This document shows, piece by piece, positions 45,605 through 57,275 of a stretch of DNA of 64,000 bases (position 1 is the stretch's first letter; each line of letters opens with the position of its first letter). A program made the position numbers and the translations under genes. The stretch comes from Papio anubis (lineage: Eukaryota; Chordata; Mammalia; Primates; Cercopithecidae). The stretch spans positions 121,584,750 to 121,648,749 of the forward strand of contig NC_044996.1 of NCBI RefSeq assembly GCF_008728515.1, given 5' to 3'. The notes beneath the pieces are model-generated. The model was not told the DNA's origin. It worked only from the letters and a program-made list of their open reading frames with translations, and searched no databases.

Positions 45605-46128
45605 TACAGAGGAGTTTAAGTGACATTGTTCTGGACAGGACAAGAGAGCGCGAAGAGGTCAAAGAAAGAACAGGAGAAGGCAGAAATGCCGCCTGACATT
45701 GGACTCGCCCATAAGAGGCTATTGAACTGGCCGAACATTCTCAGATCTTAGCTCTGTATTTCTTCAGAAGTTCCTCAGGTTACCGCTATTATTCCTTTTG
45801 TCTGGGCTTGTTCAGAATGATTGTCAGCTAACACTCTGTTGGTGGATAAGCATCTGTGAGATGTACAGGAAACAAGGCCGAGTATAATTATAACATAATT
45901 CTATAACAACATTGCCCAAGACTGCCTCAGTACTATATGCCAGAGTACATCATGACTATCTTGCTGACAGGCATTTGGATGGCGATTAGTGTTGGATCCC
46001 GTCTGGGAATCAGGCTTGAAGCCAAAGAAACTGGAAAATGATTTTTGTCTTTTAACTCCTTGGAGGCCTGTGTGGAAAATTCAGAAGAGCAAATTTTTGT
46101 TTCTAGCAACAGAACTCATACATAATTT
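45605..46128. other. No gene or recognisable repeat seen
   Basis: Single-copy-looking DNA. Confidence 0.35.
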
Positions 46129-46425
46129 GGCCGGGCATGGTGGCTCATGCCTGTAATCCCAGCACTTTGGGAGGCCAAGGCAGGTGGGTCACTTGAGGCC
46201 AGGAGTTCGAGACCAGCCTGGGCAACATGGTAAAACCCCTTCTCTACTAAAAACACAAAAATTAGCTGGGTGTTGGGGCAGGCGCCTGTAATCCCAGCTA
46301 CTTGGGGAGGCTGAGGCAGGAGAATCGCTTGAAACCAGGAGGCAGAGGTTGCAGTGAGCTGAGATTGCACCACTGTACTCCAACCTGGGCGACAGAGTGA
46401 GACCCCGTCTCAAAAACAAAACAAA
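46129..46425 (+). mobile_element. Alu SINE
   Basis: Complete dimer, first of a tandem pair. Confidence 0.93.
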
Positions 46426-46427
46426 TG

Positions 46428-46731
46428 GCCAGGCACAGTGGCTCACGCCTGTAATCCCAGCACTTTGGGAGGCCGAAGTGGGCGGATCATCTGAGGTCCA
46501 GAGTTCGAGACCAGCCTGACCAACATGGAGAAACCCCGTCTCTACTAAAAATACAAAATTAGCCGGATGTGGTGGCGCATGCCTGTAATCCCAGCTACTC
46601 TAGAGGCTGAGGCAGGAGAATGGCTTGAACTCGGGAGGCAGAGGTTGCCATGAGCTGAGATTGCGCCATTGCACTCCAGCCTGGGCAACAAGAGCGAAAC
46701 TCTATCTCAAAAAAAAAAAAAAAAAAAAAAG
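46428..46731 (+). mobile_element. Alu SINE
   Basis: Complete dimer inserted in the tail of the preceding one; A22 tail. AACTCATA outside the pair on both sides marks the first target. Confidence 0.93.
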
Positions 46732-46789
46732 CAAACTCATAAGTAATTCAAGGAAGAGTAAACAAAGCTGGATGATTGCTGAGCCGCTT

Positions 46790-47700
46790 GCCTTGCCTCA
46801 AAGCTGCTATAGGGGCCAAGGGAAATCTTTCCCTTCGCCTTCTGACGGTTCACTGGAAAATCAACTGACAAAAGGCTGATTAGTAAGAGAAATGGCATAC
46901 AAGCTTATTAATGTTCGCGGAGGGAAATCACAGAGTGATTACTGCAACCCACCTCCCAGGGGGTACAGAAGTTTATATACCATCCTGAGGTTACAGAAAG
47001 AATGGGGCTTGACAGCTGGGTGTGGTGGCAGGCGCCTGTAATCCCAGCTACTCGGGAGACTGAGGCAGGAGAATCGCTTGAACCTGGGAGGTGGAGGCTG
47101 CAGCGAGCCGAGATCACGCCACTGCACTCCAGCCTGGTGACAGAGCTAGACTCGGTCTCAAAAATAAATAAATAAATAAATAAAAATAAAAGAATGGGGC
47201 TTGGATCCTGGCAAAACAGGTTGGAAGAGAAGGCCTCTTCTAACCTGTTTAGGGGGAGAAGAGGAGGCCTGGCTAGCAAAGGGGGTCTTGTTATATAGAT
47301 CAAACCTCATAAGTGGCAGCTCTTTTTCAGGCCAGACTCTCAGTTAATCTTTCCTAGATCCGGACAAGGGAGGGCCTCCGAGAAAGCAGGACTGCATCAA
47401 TGCGGATTTTCTCTACACATACAAAGCTCCACAAAAGGCAGCTTTGCAGCTATTCTTGTATTTCCAGCCCTTCTGAATAGCCATCTTGAAATACGTCAAA
47501 GAAGTATGTTTTGGGGTGAAACATTTTGGTTTCCTTCACTGGTCTTTTGTGGAAGTGTCGAATTTTCTTGCAGAGCTGGCAGAGACATGTTGAGACAGGG
47601 AACAGTGGATAGGAAGCCCGCATTCTCCCTGTTCCTCGATGCCGAATGTAAGCACAGGCAAGACCTTTTCCAGGTTTCAAAGAAACAGTCTTAGCCCTAA
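46790..47700 (-). mobile_element. ERV1-type LTR, old, antisense, with one Alu insert
   Basis: Read on the minus strand it contains ATGTCTCTGCCAGCTCTGC, GTTTGATCTATATAACAAG, a TATATAAAC promoter box (46971-46979) and ACATTAATAAGCTTG near the 3' part. This is the order expected of a long ERV1 LTR. The 76-codon frame at 47450-47680 lies inside it and is not a gene. Family not identified. Confidence 0.5.
47012..47187 (+). mobile_element. Alu right monomer, 5' truncated, with target duplication
   Basis: AAAGAATGGGGCTTG before (46997-47011) and after the (AAAT)n tail (about 47189). Confidence 0.92.
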
Positions 47701-47856
47701 CGCGCCAGCAGTGTTTAATGAGGAAACACTACCATGAATGGTTAGTGAGTCTATACCATGAGTTGCAGTTCGTGAGGTATACGTGGAACCCAGCTACCCA
47801 GTTCAGATCTCAATCCTATTGCCTCCTGGTTGTATAACATAAAATAAATTGATTGG

Positions 47857-48164
47857 CACCAGGCATGGTGGCTCACACCCATGATCCCAGCACTTTGGGA
47901 GGCCGAGGCGGGCAGATCACCTGAGGTCGGGAGTTTGAGACCAACCTGACCAACATGGAGAAACCCCGTCTCTACTAAAAATACAAAAAATTAGCCGGGT
48001 GTGGTGGCAGGAGCCTATAATCCCAGTTACTCGGGAGGCTGAGGCAGGAGAATTGCTTGAACCTGGGAGGCGGAGGTTGGGGTAAGCCGAGACCACGCCA
48101 ATGCACTCCAGCCGGGGCAACAAGAGCGCAACTCCGTCTCAAATAAATAAATAAATAAATAAAT
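47857..48164 (+). mobile_element. Alu SINE with (AAAT)n tail
   Basis: Complete dimer ending in six AAAT units. Confidence 0.92.
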
Positions 48165-48384
48165 TTGCTTTCCACACCCTACCTTCCTCATACACAAAAC
48201 GATGGCTTTGCTTTAAGGATTATATGACATAATCCAGGTATAATATGTGGGATGTAGAAAGTGTCCTATAATTATTAGCTTTCTTTTTTTCAATTAAACT
48301 GTGATTCTCAAAATGGGTGTCTGTTATAAGTAAAGAATGACATTAGAATTTATTTCTATCTCAGTTTCCCCCTAGAAAGGAGAC

Positions 48385-48570
48385 TGGTTGATTCCATTCA
48401 TTTAATGAATGTTCATGAAGTGCTTACTATGTGCCATGCATGGAATGAGTCCCTGAGGATACAGAAATTATGAGGCAGAGCCCCTGTCCCCAGGATGTTT
48501 ACAGTCAAGAGAAGTAAACATTTTTGTGCACAATCTTATGCCAAAAGCATAAATAAATAAGTCAGAGGTC
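48385..48570. mobile_element. L2/MIR-like remnant
   Basis: CATTTAATGAATGTTCATGAAGTGCTTACTATGTGCC followed by GAGGATACAG and CCCCTGTCCCCAGGATG is a familiar L2 3'-end phrase order. Confidence 0.6.
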
Positions 48571-48583
48571 AAATAGTGTAGTT

Positions 48584-48915
48584 CAGTGGTCCCCAGTCCC
48601 CAGGCCATAGACCAGCACCTGTGTGTGGCCTGTTAGGAGTCAGGCCACACAGCAGGAGGTGAGCAGTGGACCAGTGAGCATTAGTGCCTGAGCTCAGCCT
48701 CCTGTCAGATCAGTGGTGGCATTAGATTCTCACAGGAGAGTGAAGCCTATTGTGAACTGCACATTGGAGGGATCTAGGTTGCACACTCCTTATCAGAATC
48801 TAAGGCCTGGTGATCTGAGGTGGAACAGTTTCATCTCAAAACCATCCCCCCCGTCTGTGGAAAAATTGTCTTCCATGAAATTGGTCCCTGGTGCCAAAAA
48901 GTTTGGGGACTGCTG
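48584..48915. mobile_element. MER1-like hAT transposon, non-autonomous
   Basis: Inverted termini CAGTGGTCCCCAG and TTGGGGACTGCTG, with 8-bp flanks GTGTAGTT and GTGTTGCT (six of eight identical), the target size of hAT elements. The interior phrases (CACACAGCAGGAGGTGAGC, GTCTTCCATGAAATTGGTCC) fit MER1. No transposase. Confidence 0.75.
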
Positions 48916-48948
48916 GTGTTGCTCAACAGTTTAGAAAAGTGGCAGGAG

Positions 48949-49254
48949 GCCAGATGTGGTGGCTCATGCCTGTAATCTCAGCACTTTGGGAGGCCGAGGC
49001 GGGTGGATCATGAGGTCACGAGTTCAAGACCAGCCTGGCCAACATGGTGAAGCCCCGTCTCTACTAAAAATAGAAAAATTAGCCGGGCATGGTGGCAGGA
49101 GCCTGTAATCCCAGTTACTCAAGAGGCTGAGGCAGGAGAATTGCTTGAACCCAGGGGGCGGAGGTTGCAGTGAGCCAAGATCGCACCACTGCACTCCAAC
49201 CTGGGTGACAGGGTGAGACTCCATCTCAAAAAAAAAAAGAAAGAAAGAAAGAAA
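48949..49254 (+). mobile_element. Alu SINE with perfect target duplication
   Basis: GAAAAGTGGCAGGAG before (48934-48948) and after the GAAA-rich tail. Confidence 0.94.
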
Positions 49255-49261
49255 AGTGGCA

Positions 49262-49394
49262 GGAGTGTGGTAGAAAAAGCACACAGTTGTGAAGGTACAA
49301 ACCTGGTTGACAGCCCAGACCTGCACCCCCTGTAATGAATCCAAGTTGCTTAACCTCTCTGAGCCTCCATTTCCTCTTCTTTAAAATGGGCCTG
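49262..49394 (+). mobile_element. MIR remnant
   Basis: GTTGCTTAACCTCTCTGAGCC and TTCTTTAAAATGGG are MIR landmarks. The Alu that follows inserted in this element. Confidence 0.6.
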
Positions 49395-49705
49395 GGCCAG
49401 GTGTGGTGGCTCACACCTGTAATCCCAGCACTTTGGGAGGCCAAGGGCAGCGGATCACTTTAGCTCAGGAGTTTAAGACCAGCTTGGGCAACATGGCAAG
49501 ACCCCATCTTGCCAAAAAAATACAAAAATTAGCCAAGAGTTTGGTGGCATGCACCTGTGGTTTCAGCTACTCAGGAGACTAAGGTGAGAAGATCAATTGA
49601 GCCTGGGAGGTTGAGGCTGCAGTGAGCTGCAGCCACATCACTGCATTGCAGTCTGGGTGACAGAACGAGACCCTGTCTCAATAAAATAAAATACAATAAA
49701 ATAAG
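49395..49705 (+). mobile_element. Alu SINE
   Basis: AAAATGGGCCTG before and AAGATGGGCCTG after it. Tail is an AATAAAATAAAATAC repeat. Confidence 0.92.
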
Positions 49706-50025
49706 ATGGGCCTGATCCAGTGGTGTGCTGCAACCTGCTCCTACTGGCTTGGGAGAACCTATTGTTAAATATTCAGGAATTTTGTCAGCCAGTTGCTAAA
49801 ACCATTGGTACACCGTTGGTGGAAGTATTTACACCATGGAAATCAGCCAAGTCTATAAATCAAGGATACCCCACCTCCAGCTGACTTACTAGCATACCAC
49901 TGGAATACCCTACAATATTGTTATGGTCGTTCATGAAATAAAATCACAATGTCTGGCACATAGCAGATGCTCAATGTAGGGTTACTACAAATATATCACA
50001 TAGAATATATGAATAATGTATATCT

Positions 50026-50324
50026 GCCAGGCACAGTGGCTCATGCCTGTAATCCCAGCACTTTGGGAGGCCAAGGTGGGTGGATCACCTGAGGTCAGGA
50101 GTTTGAGACCAGCCTGGCCAACATGGTGAAACCCTGTCTTTACTAAAAATACAAAAGAAGTAGTCAGGCATGGTGGCACATGTCTACTCTCAGCTACTCA
50201 GGAGGCTGAGACAGGAGAATCGCCTGAACCCGGGAGGCGGAGGTTACAGTGAGCTGAGATCGCGCCATTGCACTCCATCCTGGGTGAGAGTGAGACTCCG
50301 TCTCAAAAAAAAAAAAAAAAAAAA
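50026..50324 (+). mobile_element. Alu SINE
   Basis: Complete dimer with A20 tail. Confidence 0.92.
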
Positions 50325-50600
50325 GCCAGCACTTTGGGAGGCCAAGGCAGGCGGATCACGAGGTCAGGAGATCGAGACCATCCTGGCTAACACAGTGAAA
50401 CCTCGTCTCTACTAAAAATACAAAAAATTAGCCAGGCATGATGATGATGGTGGGCACCTGTAGTCCCAGCTACTCGGGAGGCTGAGGCAGGAGAATGGCG
50501 TGAACCCGGGAGGCGGAGCTTGCAGTGAGCCAAGACTGCACCACTGTACTCCAGCCTGGGCGACAGAGCCAGATGGAGTCTCAAAATATTTTTTAAAAAA
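50325..50600 (+). mobile_element. Alu SINE (Y-like), 5' truncated
   Basis: Starts at GCCAGCACTTTGGGAGG directly after the previous tail. Contains a short ATGATGATGG expansion. Confidence 0.9.
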
Positions 50601-51271
50601 TACATAAAAATTAAAAATAAATGGTTTGTTTTTACTCTCATAAATAAAGAAAAGCCAGAATCTAATTCAATTTCCTTTGACTCCAAGTCAAGAGTTCATC
50701 AGACCCAAACTCCCTCTGGACCACGTCTCTGCAAACAGAGAGATTTGTTGTTGTGGATTTAGCTGTTTTGAAACCATTTTTATTGTCGTTGTTGTTATTG
50801 ATTTACTGGATAGAAGAAAGCAGTATAAACACTGAAGTGGAAGAAGATAGTGTTGGCCCACAGCTGGTGGAACACTTCCTCAGGGAAGCCTGGAGTGAAT
50901 GCCGCCACTCTCAAGCCCCACTTTAAAAGGATCTCCCTGCTGTGCCCGTGTTATTATCAAAACAGAGAACTGTGAACACCACCTGCTCCCAATAAATGTT
51001 GTTTCCCCTGGGAACCGCTGAAGCTCAGAATTACCTAGCCATTGATGTCAGGTCTGGGGGAGGAAATGTACTAGATGAGCCTGGGACAACTTAAAAGGGA
51101 AGAAGTTAACAAAGGCTTCTGGGGTCGCGTCCAAAGGACTCAACTCTGGAGCCAACTTGAAGAAGCTTTCACTGGACAATTAGGGAAATCTGAGCTTCAA
51201 TAAGAAAAATAATGGCAAGTAATTAAGATACAGGAAATGCTAAGAGTCCTTGAGTTAATAATGATACTTCA
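50601..51271. other. No gene or recognisable repeat seen
   Basis: About 670 bases of single-copy-looking DNA. Confidence 0.4.
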
Positions 51272-51410
51272 GGCCGGGCACAGTGGCTTATGCCTGGAAT
51301 CCCAGCACTTTGGGAGGCTGAGGCGAGAGGATTGCTTGAGTTCAGGAGTCCAAGACCAGCGTAGGCAACTTGGTGAAACCCCGTCTGTATATTATTTAGA
51401 AAAATAATAA
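51272..51410 (+). mobile_element. Free Alu left monomer with target duplication
   Basis: AATAATGATACTT before and AATAATGCTACTT after it bracket one monomer. Confidence 0.85.
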
Positions 51411-51599
51411 TGCTACTTGGAAGGAAAAAAAGCCTCATTGGAAGATGCTGGGGGGCACTAAATTCATTCTTTTGAAAACTAGTAAATAAAAGGGAGTAAT
51501 TAAGCATTTATTCTGCCTCTTCTGGGTGAACTGTGTACCTCAGGGTAACAAAATATAAGATGGGGGAAAGTTCTCTTATTTTAATAATAATAACAACAA

Positions 51600-51723
51600 C
51601 TTTTTATAGAGACGGGGTCTCACTATGTTGCTCAGGGTGGTCTTGAACTCCTGGGCTCAAATGACCCTCCCACCTCGGCCTCCCAAAGTGCTATGATGAC
51701 AGGTGTGAGCCACGGCGCCCGGG
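51600..51723 (-). mobile_element. Alu-type monomer
   Basis: Single reverse monomer. AAGTTCTCTTATT / AAGTTCTCTTTAT flank it. Confidence 0.83.
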
Positions 51724-52064
51724 TGGAAGTTCTCTTTATAGAAGTATTCTAGGTCATAAATAAAGAAGGAATGATAGAATTTCACCATTTTGCAACTCCT
51801 AATGAATCAGCAGACCTAAGTATTGGTATTAACAGCTGCTAGCAGCACAGAGATGACCAGGCATTATTTGCTTCTTGAGGGGAAAAACATCACCTATGAA
51901 ATATTCTTGCCCAAAACTCAAACCTGAATCTGATCAAGTCTTATCTCTGATGACTTTGGCACTATTTTTTTTAACCAAACAAAAGCAGGCAGTATTGTAT
52001 ACTGGTTACAGCAGGATTTTTCAAACTTGAGCAACACAGACTCCTTTTAAAAGAAAAATATATA

Positions 52065-52352
52065 GGTCCTGGCGCGGTGGCTCACGCCTGTAATCCCAGC
52101 ACTTTGGGAGGCTGAGGTTGCCTGTTCAAGACTAGTCTAGCCAAAATGGTGAAACCCCATCTCTACTAAAAAATACAAAAAAAATTAGCCAGGTGTGGTG
52201 GCGTGCGTCTGTAATCCCAGCTACTCGGGAGTCTGAGGCAGGGGAATTGCTTGAACCGGGGAGGTGGAGGTTGCAGTGAGCTGAGATTGCACCACTACAT
52301 TCCAGCCTGGGTGATAGAGCGAGACTCTGTTTCAAAAAAAAAGAAAAAAAAA
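52065..52352 (+). mobile_element. Alu SINE, left monomer shortened
   Basis: The jump from GAGGCTGAGG to TTGCCTGTTCAAG removes part of the left monomer. Confidence 0.88.
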
Positions 52353-52820
52353 ATATTCTCACAGACCCTCAGTGGTGCTTGAAATTATTATTATTATATT
52401 ACTATAATTATACACTAGATGTGAATATTTTCTGTTTACTGCTCCTCTATAACTGTAAAACCAGTGTCCATTTATAAATCAAATACAAACAAAATTACCA
52501 AACTAATAACATTCAAATGAACAATGCTGACTTAATGTGATGGAAGATGTTTTTCTGTAATGAGTTGCTGCTTGCAAAGGAACATCGTACTGACTGCTTG
52601 GGCGGATATTCTTTGATTTCAGCACTGTATGGAGTGAGATGACAATTCTGCCTTGTTTTCTAAAAGCTTTTGAAAAGGTTCTTCTTTAGGCACTGTGATA
52701 TGACTTCACTTGGTTTCGCTTGGCAAGAGCCAAGGTGAACAGCATAAACACAAACTGAAATGGTTGTACTAACAATTGTGACTAAGATTCAGTTATAAAC
52801 TGCAAACTGCTTTTCCAGAT
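52353..52820. other. No gene or recognisable repeat seen
   Basis: AT-rich DNA with a short ATT repeat at 52384-52396. Confidence 0.35.
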
Positions 52821-53276
52821 CAGTGGGTCTCAACCCTGGCATCACCCCGGCATCCCTTTTTTTTTTTGAGACAGAATCTTGCTCTGTTGCCCAGGCTAGA
52901 GTGCAGTGGTGTGATCTCGGGTCACTGTAAATTCCACTTCCCAGGTTCAAGCGATTCTCGTGTCTCAGCCTCCCAAGTCACTGGGTTTGCAGGTGCATAC
53001 CACCATGCCTGGCTAATTCTTGTATTTTTAGTACAGGCAGGATTTCACCATGTTGGCCAGGCTGGTCTCGAACTCCCAACCTCAAGTGATCCATCCGTCT
53101 CGGCCTCCCAAAGTGCAGGGATGACAGGCGTGAGCCACTGCACCAGGCCCCTGGCATCACTTTGGTATGTGCATAAAAATAGAAGTAAATTAGAAATCTC
53201 TCTCAGGGTGGGGCATTAGTATTTTTACAGTGCTTTCTAGGCCATTCTAATGTGTAGCCCATACTGAGAACCACTG
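52821..53276. mobile_element. MER5A-like hAT transposon split by an Alu
   Basis: CAGTGGGTCTCAACC at the start and TGAGAACCACTG at the end are inverted termini. TTCTAGGCCATTCTAATGTG matches the interior. An Alu (52856-53149) interrupts it. Confidence 0.75.
52856..53149 (-). mobile_element. Alu SINE
   Basis: Complete reverse dimer nested in MER5A. CCTGGCATCAC precedes and follows. Confidence 0.92.
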
Positions 53277-53384
53277 CTTTTGATTATCCAGAAAATGCTT
53301 ATACTGATTATTCTTTGGAGTAGAATCACACAGAAACACCGTATTCAATCATTCTTATAGAGACTGTGAGGTCATGTGAGACTA

Positions 53385-53625
53385 TGGCAGGAAGCCCCAG
53401 GGGTTTGAGAAATTGGTTTGGAGCTTGATTCCCAGGTCTAGTTGTGTGACTGTGGGCAACTTAACTTCTCTTAGGTTTAGCTTCTCATTGTAAAAAGAAA
53501 CTCATAATTGTGCCAATCTCATACAGTGGTTGTGAGAATTAGATGAGATAATAATGTATACAAAGTGCTAAACTGAAAGCCTGGTTCCTGATTAGTGCTT
53601 AATACATGTTAGCTCTTAGCTCTTA
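53385..53625 (+). mobile_element. MIR SINE
   Basis: GTTGTGTGACTGTGGGCAACTTAAC, GTGAGAATTAGATGAGATAAT and TAGTGCTTAATACATGTTAGC follow MIR consensus order over about 240 bases, nearly the full element. Confidence 0.8.
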
Positions 53626-53640
53626 TCACTAGTTTTTTTC

Positions 53641-53820
53641 TTTTTCTTTTTTTTTTTTTTTGAGATGTAATCTTGCCCTGTCGCCCAGGCTGGAATGCAG
53701 TGGCGTGATCGCGGCTCACTGCAACCTCCGCCTCCCAGGTTCATGTGAGCCGAGTTCGCGCCACTGCACTCCAGCCTGAGCAAGAAAAGCGAAACTCTGT
53801 CTCAAAACAAACAAAACAAA
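53641..53820. repeat. Fold-back Alu: reverse fragment joined to its own forward complement
   Basis: A reverse Alu arm (T run, then GAGATGTAATC... to CCCAGGTTCAT, 53641-53744) switches within a base or two to forward Alu text (GTGAGCCGAGTTCGCG... to CTCAAAACAAAC, 53745-53820). The arms are about 70 bases and nearly complementary, with a loop of roughly 25 bases. Confidence 0.85.
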
Positions 53821-54380
53821 GATGGCACCAGTCAAGGAAACAGAATTCTAGGAGCAGACATGGTCACCTGCAGACTCAGAGGAAGGCCTTGGCTGTGACA
53901 GTCAGGGAGGAAGTTGCTTCACTCCTAGCAGGAGAAGTGGCTGGTTTCCCAGGGCGTGGCAGTTCCATCAGCTGCTGGTGAGCAGCCACTTGCTTCAATG
54001 AACCGTGATAAGCAGCATCCATTATTCTAGGTCCTCCTGGGTCCCCAGTGGAAAGGAGACTCACAGGAAGGGGTAGAGTGGGTCAAAGGCATTAATAAAT
54101 CATTAGATTTCTTCTGAATTGTTTCTTCAGCATTTCTGTAAAAAAAAAAGACTCTACTTTCTTTCCCTAGAAAGACTACTCTGTGGAATGTAAGCAGTTG
54201 ATGATCTTGGACTCTGGTTTTCCATGTTTATCATTGTTTGTTGTTTCTTTTCAGATAATTTCCCTGTAACATGTTTTCTTACTTGCCTGGTGACTTCAAA
54301 CTTTATAGATTTGCTTTATAGTTCAGTATTTAAAAAGGTGTCTTTGTAATTGAGTTCAGCTAGTAGTGGGCTAATGCTGT
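53821..54380. other. No gene or recognisable repeat seen
   Basis: Single-copy-looking DNA. Confidence 0.35.
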
Positions 54381-54392
54381 GGTGTTTCAGCT

Positions 54393-54683
54393 TCTTTTTT
54401 TTGAGACAGAGTCTCACACTGTTGCCTGGGCTGGAGTGCAATGGTGCAATCTCTGCTAACTGCAACCTCCGCCTCCCGGGTTCAAGTGATTCTCCTGCCT
54501 CAGCCTCCTGAGTAGCTGGGATTACATGGGCCTGCCACCACGCCTGGCTAATTTTTTGTATTTTTAGTAGAGATGAGGTTTCACTATGTTGGCCATGCTG
54601 GTCTCGAACTCCTGACCTCATGATCTGCCTGCCTCGGCCTCCCAAAGTGCTGGGATTACAGGCATATGCCACTGCTCTCGGTC
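54393..54683 (-). mobile_element. Alu SINE with perfect target duplication
   Basis: GGTGTTTCAGCT at 54381-54392 and 54684-54695. Confidence 0.94.
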
Positions 54684-54711
54684 GGTGTTTCAGCTCCTAA
54701 ATTTTAAAGTT

Positions 54712-55011
54712 GGCTGGGTGCAGGCTTACGCCTGTAATCCCAGCTCTTTGGGAGGCCAAGGTGGGAGGATCACTTGAGGCCAGGAGTTGGAGACCAGCCT
54801 GGGCAATGTAGCGAGACCTCATCTCTACAAAAAAATTTTTTTTAAAAGAGGAAAAGCTGGGCGTGGCAGTGCGTTCCTGTGGTCTAGCTACTTGGGATGC
54901 TGAGGCAGGAGGATTGCTTGAGCCCAGAAGGTCAAGGCTGCAGTAAGTTGTGATCGTACCATTGCACTCCAGCCTGGGCAATGGAGTGAGAAACTGTCTC
55001 AAGAAAAAATA
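54712..55011 (+). mobile_element. Alu SINE, old (J-like)
   Basis: Diverged dimer with a TTTTTTTTAAAAGAGG linker. Confidence 0.88.
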
Positions 55012-55017
55012 AAATAA

Positions 55018-55316
55018 GGCCGGGCGCGGTGGCTCAAGCCTGTAATCCCAGCACTTTGGGAGGCCGAGACGGGCGGATCATGAGGTCAGGAGATCAAGAC
55101 CATCCTGGCTAACACGGTGAAACCCCATCTCTACTAAAAAATACAAAAAACTAGCTGGGCGAGGTGGTGGGCGCCTGTAGTCCCAGCTACTCGGGAGGCT
55201 GAGGCAGGAGAATGGCTTGAACCTAGGAGGCAGAGCTTGCAGTGAGCTGAGATCCGGCCACTGCACTCCAGCCTGGGCGACAGAGCAAGACTCCGTCTCA
55301 AAAAAAAAAAAAAAAG
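55018..55316 (+). mobile_element. AluYR-type SINE, Old World monkey subfamily
   Basis: Carries GGCTCAAGCCTGTAATCC at its start, the complement of the monkey marker, plus GGCGAGGTGGTGGGCG. Inserted in the tail of the preceding Alu. Confidence 0.93.
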
Positions 55317-56344
55317 AAAAAAAAAGAAAAAATAAAATAAAATTAAAATTAAAATAAATAAATTTTACACTTAAGGGACTTCTCTAAAGTGGATACAAAA
55401 ACTTCATAAAAGCCTTCGTTTTCACAACACTGGGCCTTTAAGGCTAAGTTCTAAGAAAGAAGAGAAAACAAAGACTTATATTGTAACTTGGTGGTTAATT
55501 TAATTCATTCATATATTTAACCACAGTCAGCATGTAGTTGTTTTCCTCTAAGAGGCTCACTTTCCAAAACACAATTTGCAAAATATCTTACTTCTCCACA
55601 AGGCTCTTTGTGTTTGGTTACCCTTTTATTTTTGCCAGAGTTTCTCTTATGTAGTTACTCGCCTGCCTAATAGGCCCCTGGTTGATAATTGACTCTGTAA
55701 GCCCGTTTTCATGGCACGCTCTCTGAGTCACCAATAAATCCCAAAGCCCTCCTGTATTAAATATAATACAGGGCTACATCTTTATAAATGGCTACCTTCT
55801 AATCTAGGAAGCTGTAACAGACACTGATACGAAGGATTGCAGGACAACCTTCCCTTCGCCTGAGGAGCTCAGTATGGATTTCCTGGAGAACTCCGAGAGA
55901 TACAGAGCATTGTTTTCAGGTATCTGACTTCTTTTGGAAAACATTTATCTTGGACATTAGTCTACAGTGGTTCTTATCAACTACCATTTTCATTATTGTG
56001 GAAATTAGTCAGTTTAGGAATTTGGGCCAATGCAATGAATAGTGAAAGGAGTTCACATATCTAACGGGAAAAGGTCTTTTCTTTTTCATTTCAGTCCTTA
56101 AGAAAGCATTTGTTTACTTCTTTATCCCCTGGCAGTTTTAAGGGCTATTGTTTCTCTGCTCTAAAAAATCCATTGTATTAACACAGGACTACAAATTCAC
56201 CCTCCAAATAAGATGTTAATTTATCTGATTTATACTTGTGTCCAACTGGAGCTTTTGTTTGCAAGTTTCTTGTAAAAATGTGTACTTTTTCAGTACACGT
56301 AAGACACTAATTTCAGTGATCCACTTTACCTTCAAAATTATCTT
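55317..56344. other. No gene or recognisable repeat seen; two small hairpins
   Basis: About 1 kb of single-copy-looking DNA downstream of SAT1. Perfect short inverted repeats occur at 55751-55772 (9-bp stem, 4-base loop) and 56280-56298 (7-bp stem, 5-base loop). Confidence 0.4.
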
Positions 56345-56636
56345 GGTCAGGTGCTACGGCTCATACCTGTAATCCCAACACTTTGGGAGACCGAGGTAGG
56401 AGGATTTGAGACCAGACTCGGCAACTTAGCGAGACCCTGTCTCTATTAAAAATCAAAAAAATTAACCGGGCATAGTGGCATACACCTGTAGTCCCAACTA
56501 CTTTTGGGAGGCTGAGGTGGGGAAATAGCTTGAACCCAGGAAGATAAGGCTGCAGTGAGCTGTGATCACACCACTGCACTGCAGCCTGGGCGAAAGAGTG
56601 AGAGACCTTGGCTCTATTAAAAAAAAAAAAAAAAAA
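56345..56636 (+). mobile_element. Alu SINE, old (J-like)
   Basis: Diverged dimer. Its 3' end lies inside the tandem duplication described next. Confidence 0.88.
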
Positions 56637-56886
56637 GGCTTGTGTTGCATGAGGTTTTGGGGGACAAGATGTTTTTTCTTGATTTTCAATGTTTCATCCC
56701 ACCTCCACATTTTACTTGTGTAATGATGAGTTTATTCATTGAGTGAGACCTTGGCTCTATTTAAAAAAAAAAAAAAAGTCTTAACGTAGCATGAGGTTTT
56801 TTAGGGACAAGATATTTTTTCTTGATTTTCAATGTTTCATAATCTCATCTCCACATTTTACTTGTGTAATGATGGGTTTATTCATT
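56596..56886. repeat. 145-bp tandem duplication including an Alu 3' end
   Basis: Unit 1 (56596-56740) and unit 2 (56741-56886) both run from GAGTGAG...CCTTGGCTCTATT, through an A run, GCATGAGGTTTT, TTTTTTCTTGATTTTCAATG, CCACATTTTACTTGTGTAATG to TTTATTCATT. A few substitutions and small indels separate them. Confidence 0.93.
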
Positions 56887-56975
56887 GTGGGCCTCAGTTT
56901 CTAACTTGGTTTTCAGCTCTTGAAAATTCCGTCAGATGCAGTGTATAGTGTCATCAATGTAAAAAGCCATGTTTT

Positions 56976-57275
56976 GCCAGGTACTGTGGCTGACCCTTGT
57001 AATCCCAGCACTTTGGGAGGCTGAGGCGGGTGGATCACTTGAGGTTGGGAGTTCAAGACCAGAGTGGCCAACATGGCGAAGCCCTGTCTCTACTAAAAAT
57101 ACAAAAATTAGCTGGGTACGATGGCACACGCCTATAGTCGCAGCTATTCAGGAGGCTAAGGCATGAGAATTGCTTGAACCCAGGAGGCAGAGGTTGCAGT
57201 GAGCTGAGATCACTCTACTGCACTCCAGCCTGAGCAACAGTGAGACCGTCTCAAAAAAAAAAAAAAAAAAAAAAA
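56976..57275 (+). mobile_element. Alu SINE with target duplication
   Basis: AAAAGCCATGTTTT before and AAAAGTCATGTTTT after it. Confidence 0.93.

Noticed and set aside
47450..47680. 76-codon minus-strand frame
   Set aside because: Falls in the old ERV1-type LTR and has no retroviral or cellular domain.
48713..48934. 73-codon frame
   Set aside because: Lies almost entirely inside the MER1-like transposon.
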